Shown: positions 44,661-52,930, numbered from the stretch's first letter. The stretch: DNA of 64,000 nt from G963674835 sp963674835 (GCA_963674835.2 CAXXKC010000002.1:2418001-2482000), one strand, 5' to 3'. Translations and numbers: made by a program. The notes: a model not told the origin generated them from the letters alone.

Positions 44661-44831
44661 GGGGAAAAGGGGGCTATTGTTTTCGATTACAAAATGTGTG
44701 CATCGGTGGACTGCTCTCGAATTGCATGGCTCTCCAAAATCCGAGCCGCACCCCCTTTCCCATGCGTTTGAGCGTGCTTACCAATGTCGATACGGCTCTC
44801 AAAGTCGCAAAGGTGTGCCGTAGATACCGAC

Positions 44832-45128
44832 ATGAGAACTCACATCTATATCTCTAAACCCCAGCATTTAGCCCTAAAAGCCCTCGCAACCGAGCGGCAT
44901 TGCACCATTTCCGCCCTTGTTCGGGACGCTTTGGGGCAGGTTTTTGGCGTTGAGGACGATGTTCGGTCGTTCGTGCCTGATGGGGAACATAGCCGAGAAG
45001 CCGAAGCAAATCGGAAACGAGAAGCCGAGCAGCGAGAACTAGCCGAAGTGTATGCTCGGGCTTTGGCTCCACGGCGAATTATTGGGTGCCGTGCTTCGGT
45101 GCTACTAAAACGGCAGTCACGGCGGTAG
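44832..45128 (+). CDS. Ribbon-helix-helix type DNA-binding protein, 98 aa
   Basis: From ATG 44832. The N-terminus MRTHIYISKPQHLALKALA, continuing ERHCTISALVRDAL, is the RHH (MetJ/Arc/CopG) strand and two helices. A charged helix follows (REAEANRKREAEQRELAEV). Such proteins serve as plasmid copy-number or partition repressors, or antitoxins. No toxin gene follows; instead the iteron-like repeat at 45260 lies 130 bases downstream and could be its target (inference). Confidence 0.7.
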   Translation: MRTHIYISKPQHLALKALATERHCTISALVRDALGQVFGVEDDVRSFVPDGEHSREAEANRKREAEQRELAEVYARALAPRRIIGCRASVLLKRQSRR

Positions 45129-45259
45129 CACGGCAACCACTTCTCGTTAGGGCTCACCCCCGAAGCGGTTGACTCGGCTGATGGTGATACGGAATTACGT
45201 GTTTGTGTTGTGGGCAAGGGGGCATCAGCACCCTTGCCCCTTATGCCCTTATGGGAAGG

Positions 45260-45326
45260 GTTAGGTGGGGCTAACTAGATATTCCACCAAAACCTAACTA
45301 GCCTAGTAAGCCCCACCTAACTAGCC
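45260..45326. repeat. Iteron-like inverted and direct repeats, candidate origin or operator
   Basis: GTTAGGTGGGGCTAACTAG (45260-45278) is complementary, with one mismatch in 19, to 45303-45321. ACCTAACTAGCC also occurs as a direct repeat at 45292-45303 and 45315-45326, a 23-base period. It lies at the end of the replication gene block in a 336-base gene-free stretch (45129-45464). Repeats of this spacing resemble plasmid iterons. Confidence 0.55.
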
Positions 45327-45680
45327 CCTGTCGCCGTGCTGGTGGTGGCTGGGGGCGGTTGTGTGCCGGAGGAAGGTTTGCGGCCGCCGAGCCAGAGCCG
45401 AGCCAGGACGGCACCAGAATCGCCGACGATTGCGAGGGAGAGCCGTTTGGGGATCGGCTACGGGCTACCCCTTGACTCGATACTTGCTTGCTTCGTGGGT
45501 TAGGTTGTTGCCACGTTGCACCAACTCAATCATCCCCTTCGATATGAGGGAGTTGGTTGCTTGGATTGCGGACCATCGGGAACAGCCTGCCCGTCGTGCT
45601 AGGTCGTTATGGGATACTTGGGCTATTCCATCGCTTCGGGTATCACGCCAGAGAATGAACCATACTGCCAATTCCGAACG

Positions 45681-47189
45681 CCTGGTTCCGTGAACTTGCT
45701 TTGCGTGTGAGCGGGTGAATGGCCTTGTTTTTCAGAGGATTTCGGCGATGATCGTGGGCAACAGCAGTTCACCCGTAAGGTGAGGCAGTGAGGCCCATGG
45801 AATTCATCATCAAACAGACCGACGAGGTCCTCGTTTCGCACTCGGGGTTGGCCCTGGCCGGAGCCCTGCTGGGACAGGCGTTGCTTCGAAAGCGGCTTAA
45901 CGACATCTGCCTGGGAGAGCGAAAGCGTCCCGAGGTGCCGCATGGCGATGTGCTGGTGGCGATGATCGGTCTTTTGTGTTTGGGCAAGAGCGACTACGCC
46001 GACATCGAAGCGTATCGCCAAGAAGCATTCTTCCGGCGAGCGATGGGCCTGACCAAGCTTCCTTCTGAGGAAACGCTCCGGCAACGGATGGACGCTCTGG
46101 GGACGACCCCGATTGGGACGTTGCATGAGGAGTCGGCTCGGATGGTCGCCCGGCACGCCCCGGTCCTGACGCCCTGCCAGGACGACTGGATTGCCTTGGA
46201 CGTCGACGTATCGCCGTTGGACAACAGCGGCACGAAGAAGGAGGGAGTGGCGTGGACGTACAAGAATCTGGATGGCTACGCTCCGAACTTCGCCTACTTG
46301 GGCCAGGAGGGCTACCTGATTCACTGCGAGTTGCGCCCCGGCAACCAGCATGTGCAAGAGGGTACACCCGACTTCCTGGACCAAGCCGTTGACTTGGCCA
46401 GGCTGATCACGCAGGGCAAGCTTCTGGTGCGGATGGATGCCGGCAACGACGACGGCGAAAACCTCCGTCGCCTGCGGAAAAAGAAGTACGTGGACTGGAT
46501 CATCAAGCGCAATCTGCGGAAGGAGTCGGAGGCGGACTGGCTGGAGGAGGCTCAGGCGTATGGCACGTGTGAAGAGCCTCGGGTGGGCAAGGAGATCTGG
46601 ACGGGCGAGACCTGGAAGGAACGGGACGGGAAGCCGTACCGTGTGGTGTTCGAGGTGATCCAGCGGACGATCACTGCCGAGGGTCAGCGCTTGTTGGTTC
46701 CGGAGATCGAGATCTCGACCTGGTGGACCAGTCTGAAGCTTGCCCCCAAGAAGGTTATCGCCCTGTATCACGAGCACAGCACCAGCGAGCAGTTCCACTC
46801 CGAACTGAAATCGGACCTGGACCTGGAGCGTTTACCAAGCGGGAAGTTCGCCACCAACGCCTTGATGCTGTCGTTGGGGCTGGTGGCCTACAACGTGTTG
46901 CGGCTGTGCGGTCAGACGGCATTGGCCGAAAACAAGTCCTTGCCGCCGGAAGGGAAGATGCCGCTTCCCAAGCCGGTCTCTCGGCGTCGGTTGCGAAGTG
47001 TGATCCAAGACCTGATGTACTTCGCCGCCCGACTGACTCGGCACTCGAACCGATGGGGCCTGTCGCTGTGGCGAGGCAATCCGTGGCGATCGGTCTGGCA
47101 GTGCGTCTACACCCGCTTCTGCCAGCCAAGAGCACCAACCACCGGTTGATCTATCCCAAGAACAAGCCATCGAAGCTCACGGATTCAGG
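45681..47189 (+). mobile_element. IS1380-family element, copy A, 1509 bp
   Basis: Ends begin CCTGGTTCCGTGAAC (left) and CCTGAATCCGTGAGC (right, complement), imperfect inverted repeats. The 5-bp target duplication GAACG is at 45676-45680 and 47190-47194. It encodes one intact transposase. It is inserted in the winged-HTH gene. Its sequence differs from copy B at four bases that I can see. Confidence 0.93.
45788..47149 (+). CDS. IS1380-family DDE transposase (copy A)
   Basis: 453 aa from GTG 45788, or 450 from ATG 45797 (MEFIIKQTDEVLVSHSG). Family marks: the first catalytic Asp in DWIALDVDVSPLDNSG, VRMDAGNDDGENLRRL with the second Asp, and YHEHSTSEQFHSELKSDLDL around the Glu. No internal stop. 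The protein is identical to that of copy B. Confidence 0.93.
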   Translation: MRPMEFIIKQTDEVLVSHSGLALAGALLGQALLRKRLNDICLGERKRPEVPHGDVLVAMIGLLCLGKSDYADIEAYRQEAFFRRAMGLTKLPSEETLRQRMDALGTTPIGTLHEESARMVARHAPVLTPCQDDWIALDVDVSPLDNSGTKKEGVAWTYKNLDGYAPNFAYLGQEGYLIHCELRPGNQHVQEGTPDFLDQAVDLARLITQGKLLVRMDAGNDDGENLRRLRKKKYVDWIIKRNLRKESEADWLEEAQAYGTCEEPRVGKEIWTGETWKERDGKPYRVVFEVIQRTITAEGQRLLVPEIEISTWWTSLKLAPKKVIALYHEHSTSEQFHSELKSDLDLERLPSGKFATNALMLSLGLVAYNVLRLCGQTALAENKSLPPEGKMPLPKPVSRRRLRSVIQDLMYFAARLTRHSNRWGLSLWRGNPWRSVWQCVYTRFCQPRAPTTG

Positions 47190-47334
47190 GAACGGCTCAA
47201 TTCCCGCATTTGCGTATCCACGAACGTATTGATTGCCTGAAACCTTCCATTGTGCTTTGTCGCTTTGGGCTTCGTTTTTGGGGTGTCGGGTTGTGGCTCA
47301 TCATGCACTTCCTCTTGTATCCATGGGGGCTGAC

Positions 47335-48183
47335 TCATACGGCACCCCCTGAAAACTTGCAATGGCTTGGGTTGAACCGCAACACAATGTCGGCTCCCTC
47401 CCCGCTTTCGCCATAGCGACGTTTCAGATTACGAAGAACCACTGCCCCATCCGCCGCCTTAGGGTCTGCCTCCAAACCATAGGCAATATCGCAACCATAC
47501 TCCAATTCCGAACTATCACGGAATGAAGCAAGCGTAATCTCCCGATACCCTTTTCCGCTTGCTCCCTTATCTCGTGCCAGCGACGACACGACGATAACAG
47601 CAACACCCCAATTTACCAGTTGCCGAAGCATATCCATCGCTTCGGTTATTCGTTCTCGGGTGTTGGTTGTTTGTTGGTCGTGTTTGACGGCAAACCTTTG
47701 CAGATAATCCACAACCACGATGTTGGCTTGTTGTTGTTTCACGCCAAGCACAAGGTTATCCATCGCATAAGGCGGTTGGAGAAAATGCACCCTCTCCAGA
47801 AGTGGCTGAAAGGTATCCCAAGCCTGCTTCACCTTCTCGCAGTAGTCGGAGCGGCTGCGATATTGCCGAGTGTGAATTGCCGTAGCAGGAACACCTGAAA
47901 CCCGTGATAGTTCACGTTCAAGCAGTATCTCGGGTGGCATTTCCACATTGGCAACAAGGGCTTTCAGGTCGGGGTGAAATCGCAATGCATCGAATGTCGC
48001 TTGCATGACAAGCATGGTTTTTCCACGTCCAGGTGGCGCGCCAATGAGCAATACTTGCTTTGGTGCTAGAGTGAGACCACCTATTCCTGTTTGATAGGCG
48101 ATGGGTGGTTCCCCGCTTTCGACATCTTCTTTCCATTGCGAATACAACGTAGAAAGTGGTAGCAGGTGGGGCAATTCACTCAT
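47335..48183 (-). CDS. DnaB/RepA-like replicative helicase
   Basis: 282 aa from ATG 48183. RecA-fold core: Walker A IGAPPGRGKTML at about 48-59, Walker B NIVVVDYLQRF, and VAVIVVSSLARDKGASGKGY near the position of motif H3 and the arginine finger region. It lacks the N-terminal domain of chromosomal DnaB (about 450 aa) and resembles plasmid RepA-type hexameric helicases. Its start overlaps the primase stop by 8 bases and its stop overlaps the winged-HTH start. It lies between the two IS1380 copies and is itself intact. Confidence 0.85.
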   Translation of the reverse strand: MSELPHLLPLSTLYSQWKEDVESGEPPIAYQTGIGGLTLAPKQVLLIGAPPGRGKTMLVMQATFDALRFHPDLKALVANVEMPPEILLERELSRVSGVPATAIHTRQYRSRSDYCEKVKQAWDTFQPLLERVHFLQPPYAMDNLVLGVKQQQANIVVVDYLQRFAVKHDQQTTNTRERITEAMDMLRQLVNWGVAVIVVSSLARDKGASGKGYREITLASFRDSSELEYGCDIAYGLEADPKAADGAVVLRNLKRRYGESGEGADIVLRFNPSHCKFSGGAV

Positions 48184-48399
48184 CGCCACCCCCATGCTTC
48201 CACCCACAATCTATCTGCCGCCGTGTTTCAGAAAAGGATAAACCGCAATCCAAACCAGCATCAGCAAGCAAAGCATGGGCAAGGTCTCGGGGACATCCCA
48301 TTTCCGCAAGATTGGCGGCCGCTGAAAAGAGCCGATTAGCCCGTTCACCCTCCGCGGCTCCCTCCCTGATGAACTCCATCGTTTGCCGATTGAGTTTTT

Positions 48400-49908
48400 C
48401 CTGAATCCGTGAGCTTCGATGGCTTGTTCTTGGGATAGATCAACCGGTGGTTGGTGCTCTTGGCTGGCAGAAGCGGGTGTAGACGCACTGCCAGACCGAT
48501 CTCCACGGATTGCCTCGCCACAGCGACAGGCCCCATCGGTTCGAGTGCCGAGTCAGTCGGGCGGCGAAGTACATCAGGTCTTGGATCACACTTCGCAACC
48601 GACGCCGAGAGACCGGCTTGGGAAGTGGCATCTTCCCTTCCGGCGGCAAGGACTTGTTTTCGGCCAATGCCGTCTGACCGCACAGCCGCAACACGTTGTA
48701 GGCCACCAGCCCCAACGACAGCATCAAGGCGTTGGTGGCGAACTTCCCGCTTGGTAAACGCTCCAGGTCCAGGTCCGATTTCAGTTCGGAGTGGAACTGC
48801 TCGCTGGTGCTGTGCTCGTGATACAGGGCGATAACCTTCTTGGGGGCAAGCTTCAGACTGGTCCACCAGGTCGAGATCTCGATCTCCGGAACCAACAAGC
48901 GCTGACCCTCGGCAGTGATCGTCCGCTGGATCACCTCGAACACCACACGGTACGGCTTCCCGTCCCGTTCCTTCCAGGTCTCGCCCGTCCAGATCTCCTT
49001 GCCCACCCGAGGCTCTTCACACGTGCCATACGCCTGAGCCTCCTCCAGCCAGTCTGCCTCCGACTCCTTCCGCAGATTGCGCTTGATGATCCAGTCCACG
49101 TACTTCTTTTTCCGCAGGCGACGGAGGTTTTCGCCGTCGTCGTTGCCGGCATCCATCCGCACCAGAAGCTTGCCCTGCGTGATCAGCCTGGCCAAGTCAA
49201 CGGCTTGGTCCAGGAAGTCAGGTGTACCCTCTTGCACATGCTGGTTGCCGGGGCGCAACTCGCAGTGAATCAGGTAGCCCTCCTGGCCCAAGTAGGCGAA
49301 GTTCGGAGCGTAGCCATCCAGATTCTTGTACGTCCACGCCACTCCCTCCTTCTTCGTGCCGCTGTTGTCCAACGGCGATACGTCGACGTCCAAGGCAATC
49401 CAGTCGTCCTGGCAGGGCGTCAGGACCGGGGCGTGCCGGGCGACCATCCGAGCCGACTCCTCATGCAACGTCCCAATCGGGGTCGTCCCCAGAGCGTCCA
49501 TCCGTTGCCGGAGCGTTTCCTCAGAAGGAAGCTTGGTCAGGCCCATCGCTCGCCGGAAGAATGCTTCTTGGCGATACGCTTCGATGTCGGCGTAGTCGCT
49601 CTTGCCCAAACACAAAAGACCGATCATCGCCACCAGCACATCGCCATGCGGCACCTCGGGACGCTTTCGCTCTCCCAGGCAGATGTCGTTAAGCCGCTTT
49701 CGAAGCAACGCCTGTCCCAGCAGGGCTCCGGCCAGGGCCAACCCCGAGTGCGAAACGAGGACCTCGTCGGTCTGTTTGATGATGAATTCCATGGGCCTCA
49801 CTGCCTCACCTTACGGGTGAACTGCTGTTGCCCACGATCATCGCCGAAATCCTCTGAAAAACAAGGCCATTCACCCGCTCACACGCAAAGCAAGTTCACG
49901 GAACCAGG
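48400..49908 (-). mobile_element. IS1380-family element, copy B, 1509 bp
   Basis: Same ends and length as copy A, opposite orientation. The target duplication is TTTTT (48395-48399 and 49909-49913). It differs from A, so the copies inserted independently. The pair brackets the helicase gene like a composite transposon. Confidence 0.93.
48440..49801 (-). CDS. IS1380-family DDE transposase (copy B)
   Basis: 453 aa, identical in protein sequence to copy A, with the same catalytic segments (DVDVSPLDNSG, VRMDAGNDDGE, SEQFHSELKSD). The four base differences I found from A are all synonymous (one Ala, two Pro, one Arg codon), which suggests both copies derive from active elements. Confidence 0.93.
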   Translation of the reverse strand: MRPMEFIIKQTDEVLVSHSGLALAGALLGQALLRKRLNDICLGERKRPEVPHGDVLVAMIGLLCLGKSDYADIEAYRQEAFFRRAMGLTKLPSEETLRQRMDALGTTPIGTLHEESARMVARHAPVLTPCQDDWIALDVDVSPLDNSGTKKEGVAWTYKNLDGYAPNFAYLGQEGYLIHCELRPGNQHVQEGTPDFLDQAVDLARLITQGKLLVRMDAGNDDGENLRRLRKKKYVDWIIKRNLRKESEADWLEEAQAYGTCEEPRVGKEIWTGETWKERDGKPYRVVFEVIQRTITAEGQRLLVPEIEISTWWTSLKLAPKKVIALYHEHSTSEQFHSELKSDLDLERLPSGKFATNALMLSLGLVAYNVLRLCGQTALAENKSLPPEGKMPLPKPVSRRRLRSVIQDLMYFAARLTRHSNRWGLSLWRGNPWRSVWQCVYTRFCQPRAPTTG

Positions 49909-50687
49909 TTTTTGACTCAAAAGTTTTTGCGTCGAAACCTTATCCCCTTCTGGTTGTGCCTTGTGCTTTGGCAGTTGTGGCGGGTTGGTCCATAGGTCGT
50001 GGAGGTGTCGGCTTGGCTCGGGAATTGTATATGGTCGTGGTTGTTGTGCAATCTCTTGGATTGCTTCAATCGTGAGTGTCTGCAATTCATCGAATGCAAG
50101 CCATACCTTGTGCAATCCCGTTTTTGCGTGGGTGCTGTTTGCGGCTCGGAATGGTTGGGTCTTGCGGTAGATGGCAGGGTCTAGCGGTTCTTTCCGGTGT
50201 CGCTTTCCATTTCCATCAGTGAGGACATACGGCTGTAATCCTGCTTCGTATGCAATGTGAGAAGCGACACAAGCCGACACCTTGTTAAAATGTTGCGATG
50301 GTTGCTCATCTAGTGGGGCTTCAATGTGGAACCCTTTGGAGCCAGAAAAGAACAGCAAGAGAGTATCGCCGTAGTGGTAGTGGCTTCGGAGATGTGAAGC
50401 GAGAAGCCGAGTATCCGCAAGAGCGTGGTTCAGGTCGGAGCGGTCAATATCCCATTTCAGTGTAGGATACCAACATACTCCATCGTATCCCTTGACGCTG
50501 CCGGAGTTCTTTTCGAGATACGTGGGGAAATCGGAACCATACTGAAACGGGGATAGATAACTTTGTTCGGCAAGGGTGCATCGTGGATCGCATGAGGCGT
50601 ATGCAGAGAGAGCGGCGGTTGCATCAACCAACCGCCGCGTTCCTCCGACGCATGAGCCAACTATGCGGAAGCCATAGTTGTATCCTT

Positions 50688-51323
50688 TCACTCTTCCCCC
50701 TTCCGCTTTGCCTCTGCTTCTTGTTGTGCAAGCCACTCTTCTTCGGTTGGGTCGTGGTCGTCATCGCCATATACCTTGCGTGCATTCATGGAGAGGACGT
50801 ATTGCCGACGTTGTTCTGCCCGTCGTTTCAAAAATTCTGGGTCTTGTTCCAGTTCATCAAAAGAATCGGAAGTGGCTGGGGCAACTACTTCTGGTTCTTT
50901 TGTTGGAGCGAATGGGTCTTGCTCTTGTGGTTCCACCCGTAATACATCAAAGCGTTTGACGTCGTTGTAATAGGTGGCGTTGTCGGTTTGCCTCAACACT
51001 ACTTGAAGCCGACATATGGTGCCAGCCGGAACGTTCTGTTTTGGCGACGTGATGCCGAGCCGTGTTAGTTCCCGTTTAGTCATGGGTGCGGCTTTCGGAG
51101 TGAGGTAAAAATGGCTCCAAAGGTGTCTGCCTTTGTGTTCGCCTTTGGTCAATTTCCAAGTGATTACGTATTCGTCGGTGTTGTTGTGGTTGGTGCCACA
51201 TTCACCTTTGACGGCTTCTGCCTCATACGTTCCTGATGGGATGGGTGTCGAATAATCGTCAGCGGCGATGATGGCATCCCAATCGTCAATAATCGAGTTG
51301 TTTGTAAGATTGTCTATGTTCAT
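50688..51323 (-). CDS. DUF669-like phage/plasmid replication protein, 211 aa
   Basis: The N-terminal two thirds resemble DUF669-type proteins found beside phage replication genes, suspected ssDNA binders: IPSGTYEAEAVKGE, DEYVITWKLTKGEHKGRHLW and FYLTPKAAPMTKRELTRLGI. The tail is acidic and helical (DHDPTEEEWLAQQEAEAKRK). It follows the small HTH gene (4-base overlap ATGA) and overlaps the primase start, so all are translationally coupled. Family assignment is by pattern only. Confidence 0.65.
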   Translation of the reverse strand: MNIDNLTNNSIIDDWDAIIAADDYSTPIPSGTYEAEAVKGECGTNHNNTDEYVITWKLTKGEHKGRHLWSHFYLTPKAAPMTKRELTRLGITSPKQNVPAGTICRLQVVLRQTDNATYYNDVKRFDVLRVEPQEQDPFAPTKEPEVVAPATSDSFDELEQDPEFLKRRAEQRRQYVLSMNARKVYGDDDHDPTEEEWLAQQEAEAKRKGEE

Positions 51324-51538
51324 TTAATTACCCCCTCGGCTCTGAGTTGTTCGACTTGTTCTTTTGCTTTTTCTACTTGTGATGCCGAGTAGTAGTATCG
51401 ATTGCCGACTTTGGTAGAAGGGGCTTCGACTAGGTTGTGCTTCCTTACCAAATCCCAGTATCGTTTTGCATCCATCTCGACAAGTTGAGCGACATCAGCC
51501 ATGGATGACAGCCCGGCTTGCTTGTATTTCAAAATCAT
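51320..51538 (-). CDS. Small MerR/excisionase-like HTH protein, 72 aa
   Basis: ATG 51538 has AGAGGTG with 5 bases spacing. SMADVAQLVEMDAKRYWDLV forms the helix-turn-helix, and APSTKVGNRYYYSASQVEKA the wing, as in excisionase and MerR-type minimal DNA-binding proteins. It heads the replication operon and may be its regulator or a recombination directionality factor for the large recombinase (inference). Confidence 0.7.
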   Translation of the reverse strand: MILKYKQAGLSSMADVAQLVEMDAKRYWDLVRKHNLVEAPSTKVGNRYYYSASQVEKAKEQVEQLRAEGVIK

Positions 51539-52081
51539 TCATTCACCTCTTGGTTGTGGACGGCACCATTACCGCCGCAAGTAGATAAGCAGCAGCAGAA
51601 CCATTCCCCGTGAAAAATGGTTGGGTTTTCCAGAATTAACAAGAGATTGTTATCCTTTGGGGGATGGGCTGGTATTGGGGTTGCGGCAATGGATGGCGTT
51701 TCCAGTGATTGCGAAACGTCGGGCGTGGTTGGAATTGCCTGGCCGGAACTGAGAGCCGGTCGGGTGCCAATCCAGAATCGCAAGCCGTTCCCTCAGCGTG
51801 GGGAGACGCGATGGGAAGCCAAGAAAGAGAGCCGTTATTTACAACGTGTAGTTGCTGTTAAATAACGGCGTCGGGTGCTGCTGGTGTGATTAGACCTTGG
51901 CAACATCCGCATTAAGAAACCATGTTCCTGAGAAGTGGTGCGGGGATGACGCGACTGCGACTTGGCACCAGCCGGCAGCCGAACTAGATCGGTGCCAGAA
52001 TCGCCGAAGTTGGGGCACGAGGGAGGCGATCAGAAACAGGCTCGGTGATGCGTGAACAGTAGGGAACGCACTCCTGACAGT
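51539..52081. other. Gene-free region upstream of the replication operon
   Basis: About 540 bases. It holds the perfect inverted repeat at 51831-51869. A TTG-started 82-codon frame on the minus strand (51535-51783) has a non-protein-like composition and is not accepted. Confidence 0.4.
51831..51869. repeat. Perfect 11-bp inverted repeat upstream of the replication operon
   Basis: GCCGTTATTTA (51831-51841) and TAAATAACGGC (51859-51869) with a 17-base loop. No T-run follows the stem on either strand, which argues against a terminator and for a protein-binding or origin function. Confidence 0.55.
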
Positions 52082-52540
52082 TCACACACGCATCCACCTA
52101 TGATGCAGATCTTTGATGTTCGTGTATGGCGAATCGACGTTAAACTTTTCTCGGTGGTCGCTAACGAGCGTATTTAGGTAATCACGATACTCAACTTTCC
52201 AATCCCTCTCGGAGAGAAACCCTTTGAGAATGCAGAAGGCAAGCCGATCAACGGAATTAAGCCAGTTCTCAAGGAATCCGTCCAACTTGCCCTGTAACGC
52301 GTTGATTGTTGCTTGGTTTCGATGTGACTTGGCACACTCTATCTGGATGTTCGATGCCACCTCATCCACCGCCTGTTTTCGTGCATTCATCTCTGTTTCT
52401 ATTTGCAGAACAACGGCAAGTGTGTTCATTTTCAGGGTGGCATTCAAGTTACTCAACTGCCAATAAGCAACGACAACACCTACCGCCGCCACCAATACCC
52501 CTATCGCAGTTGCCCACGCGGCGACTAGTTCGGCACTCAT
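52082..52540 (-). CDS. One-helix membrane protein, 152 aa (cassette gene 3)
   Basis: Starts at ATG 52540, whose first bases overlap the stop of the 59-aa gene (ATGA), so translation is coupled. A transmembrane helix (ATAIGVLVAAVGVVVAYWQL, about 10-29) is followed by a helical cytoplasmic or periplasmic region (VLQIETEMNARKQAVDEVA; DGFLENWLNSVDRLAFCIL). The layout resembles small DUF4760-like phage and island proteins; a role in exclusion, stress or defence is possible but unproven. Confidence 0.7.
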   Translation of the reverse strand: MSAELVAAWATAIGVLVAAVGVVVAYWQLSNLNATLKMNTLAVVLQIETEMNARKQAVDEVASNIQIECAKSHRNQATINALQGKLDGFLENWLNSVDRLAFCILKGFLSERDWKVEYRDYLNTLVSDHREKFNVDSPYTNIKDLHHRWMRV

Positions 52541-52716
52541 TTGTTGCCACTCGGCTGGTTGTTGCTCTGTTGGCTCTGTGCTTGAGCCTGACTTATGTTC
52601 TGTGCCGTTTGGGCGCAACTCTGTGATCTTGTTTGCAGATCGCCCGCCACTTGGGCATTCCGTGACGTAGCGGAGGCGTTTTGGTTCTCGGTCAAGTGTT
52701 GTGTCTTGTTTTCCAT
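52537..52716 (-). CDS. Gln/Asn/Ser-rich small protein, 59 aa (cassette gene 2)
   Basis: ATG 52716 lies 3 bases after the stop of the 45-aa gene. The sequence is strongly Gln/Asn/Ser-rich (MENKTQHLTENQNASATSRN; NISQAQAQSQQSNNQPSGNK), with no hydrophobic segment, so it is probably disordered. The ATGA overlap with the next gene supports that it is translated. Confidence 0.6.
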   Translation of the reverse strand: MENKTQHLTENQNASATSRNAQVAGDLQTRSQSCAQTAQNISQAQAQSQQSNNQPSGNK

Positions 52717-52719
52717 GTT

Positions 52720-52857
52720 CTATTTCTCCTTGCCTTTGTTGATCGCGTCTTGAGCTTTCTGCACGTTTTCGGATGTGGACTCGTTCCTTTGCGAGGCTTC
52801 ATCGTGCTCCTGACGAGGAACGACTAGTTGCTGCTCAGGCTTCTTCGGTTCGTTCAT
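52720..52857 (-). CDS. Charged small protein, 45 aa (cassette gene 1)
   Basis: ATG 52857 is preceded by GGGAGAATAGGA. Sequence MNEPKKPEQQLVVPRQEHDE continues as a charged, helix-prone tail (ENVQKAQDAINKGKEK). No family known. First gene of the three-gene unit behind the promoter at 52904-52930. Confidence 0.6.
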   Translation of the reverse strand: MNEPKKPEQQLVVPRQEHDEASQRNESTSENVQKAQDAINKGKEK

Positions 52858-52903
52858 TCCTATTCTCCCAACTGGGGGGTGATAGCACCAGCACCATAGA
52901 CGG

Positions 52904-52930
52904 ATTATACACGCTTCCCTTCGTGTGCAA
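52904..52930 (-). promoter_or_regulatory. Promoter with dyad for the right-end cassette
   Basis: On the minus strand TTGCAC (52930-52925), 15 bases, perfect TATAAT (52909-52904). ACACG and CGTGT arms (52909-52926) occupy the spacer, a typical place for a repressor dyad. Confidence 0.55.

Larger units (their letters stand above)
45465..47338 (-). pseudogene. Winged-HTH replication-associated gene split by IS1380 copy A
   Basis: Removing 45681-47189 and one copy of the GAACG duplication restores a continuous 119-aa frame: MSQPPWIQEEVHDEP..., RELSRS joined to ELAVWFILWRDTR, then DLARRAGCSRWSAIQATNSL (HTH) and a C-terminal wing. The start ATG at 47338 overlaps the helicase stop (ATGA), so the gene was translationally coupled. 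Winged-HTH proteins beside helicases in plasmids often act in replication initiation. The IS places a stop right after the junction (RSLNP), so the HTH part is lost. Confidence 0.85.
48176..50691 (-). pseudogene. Archaeo-eukaryotic-type primase gene split by IS1380 copy B
   Basis: The gene starts at GTG 50691, overlapping the stop of the upstream gene (GTGA). Removing 48400-49908 and one TTTTT duplication restores a 333-codon frame: KLLSQK joins LNRQTMEFIREG without loss. The primase core has LKWDIDRSDL (metal-binding Asp pair) and LFFSGSKGFHIEA, the SGxxGxH-type motif of AEP/PrimPol enzymes. The C-terminal part after the IS is helical (ANRLFSAAANLAEMG; DCGWKHG). As it stands the protein would end shortly after the IS junction, keeping the core. 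Confidence 0.85.

Noticed and set aside
45129..45330. CRISPR-like reading of the repeats near 45.3 kb
   Set aside because: Only two direct copies of 12 bases with partly inverted arrangement, no array and no cas genes.
51535..51783. 82-codon frame ahead of the small HTH gene of the island
   Set aside because: TTG start, Pro/Ser-rich random-like sequence; the HTH gene has its own good ribosome binding site.
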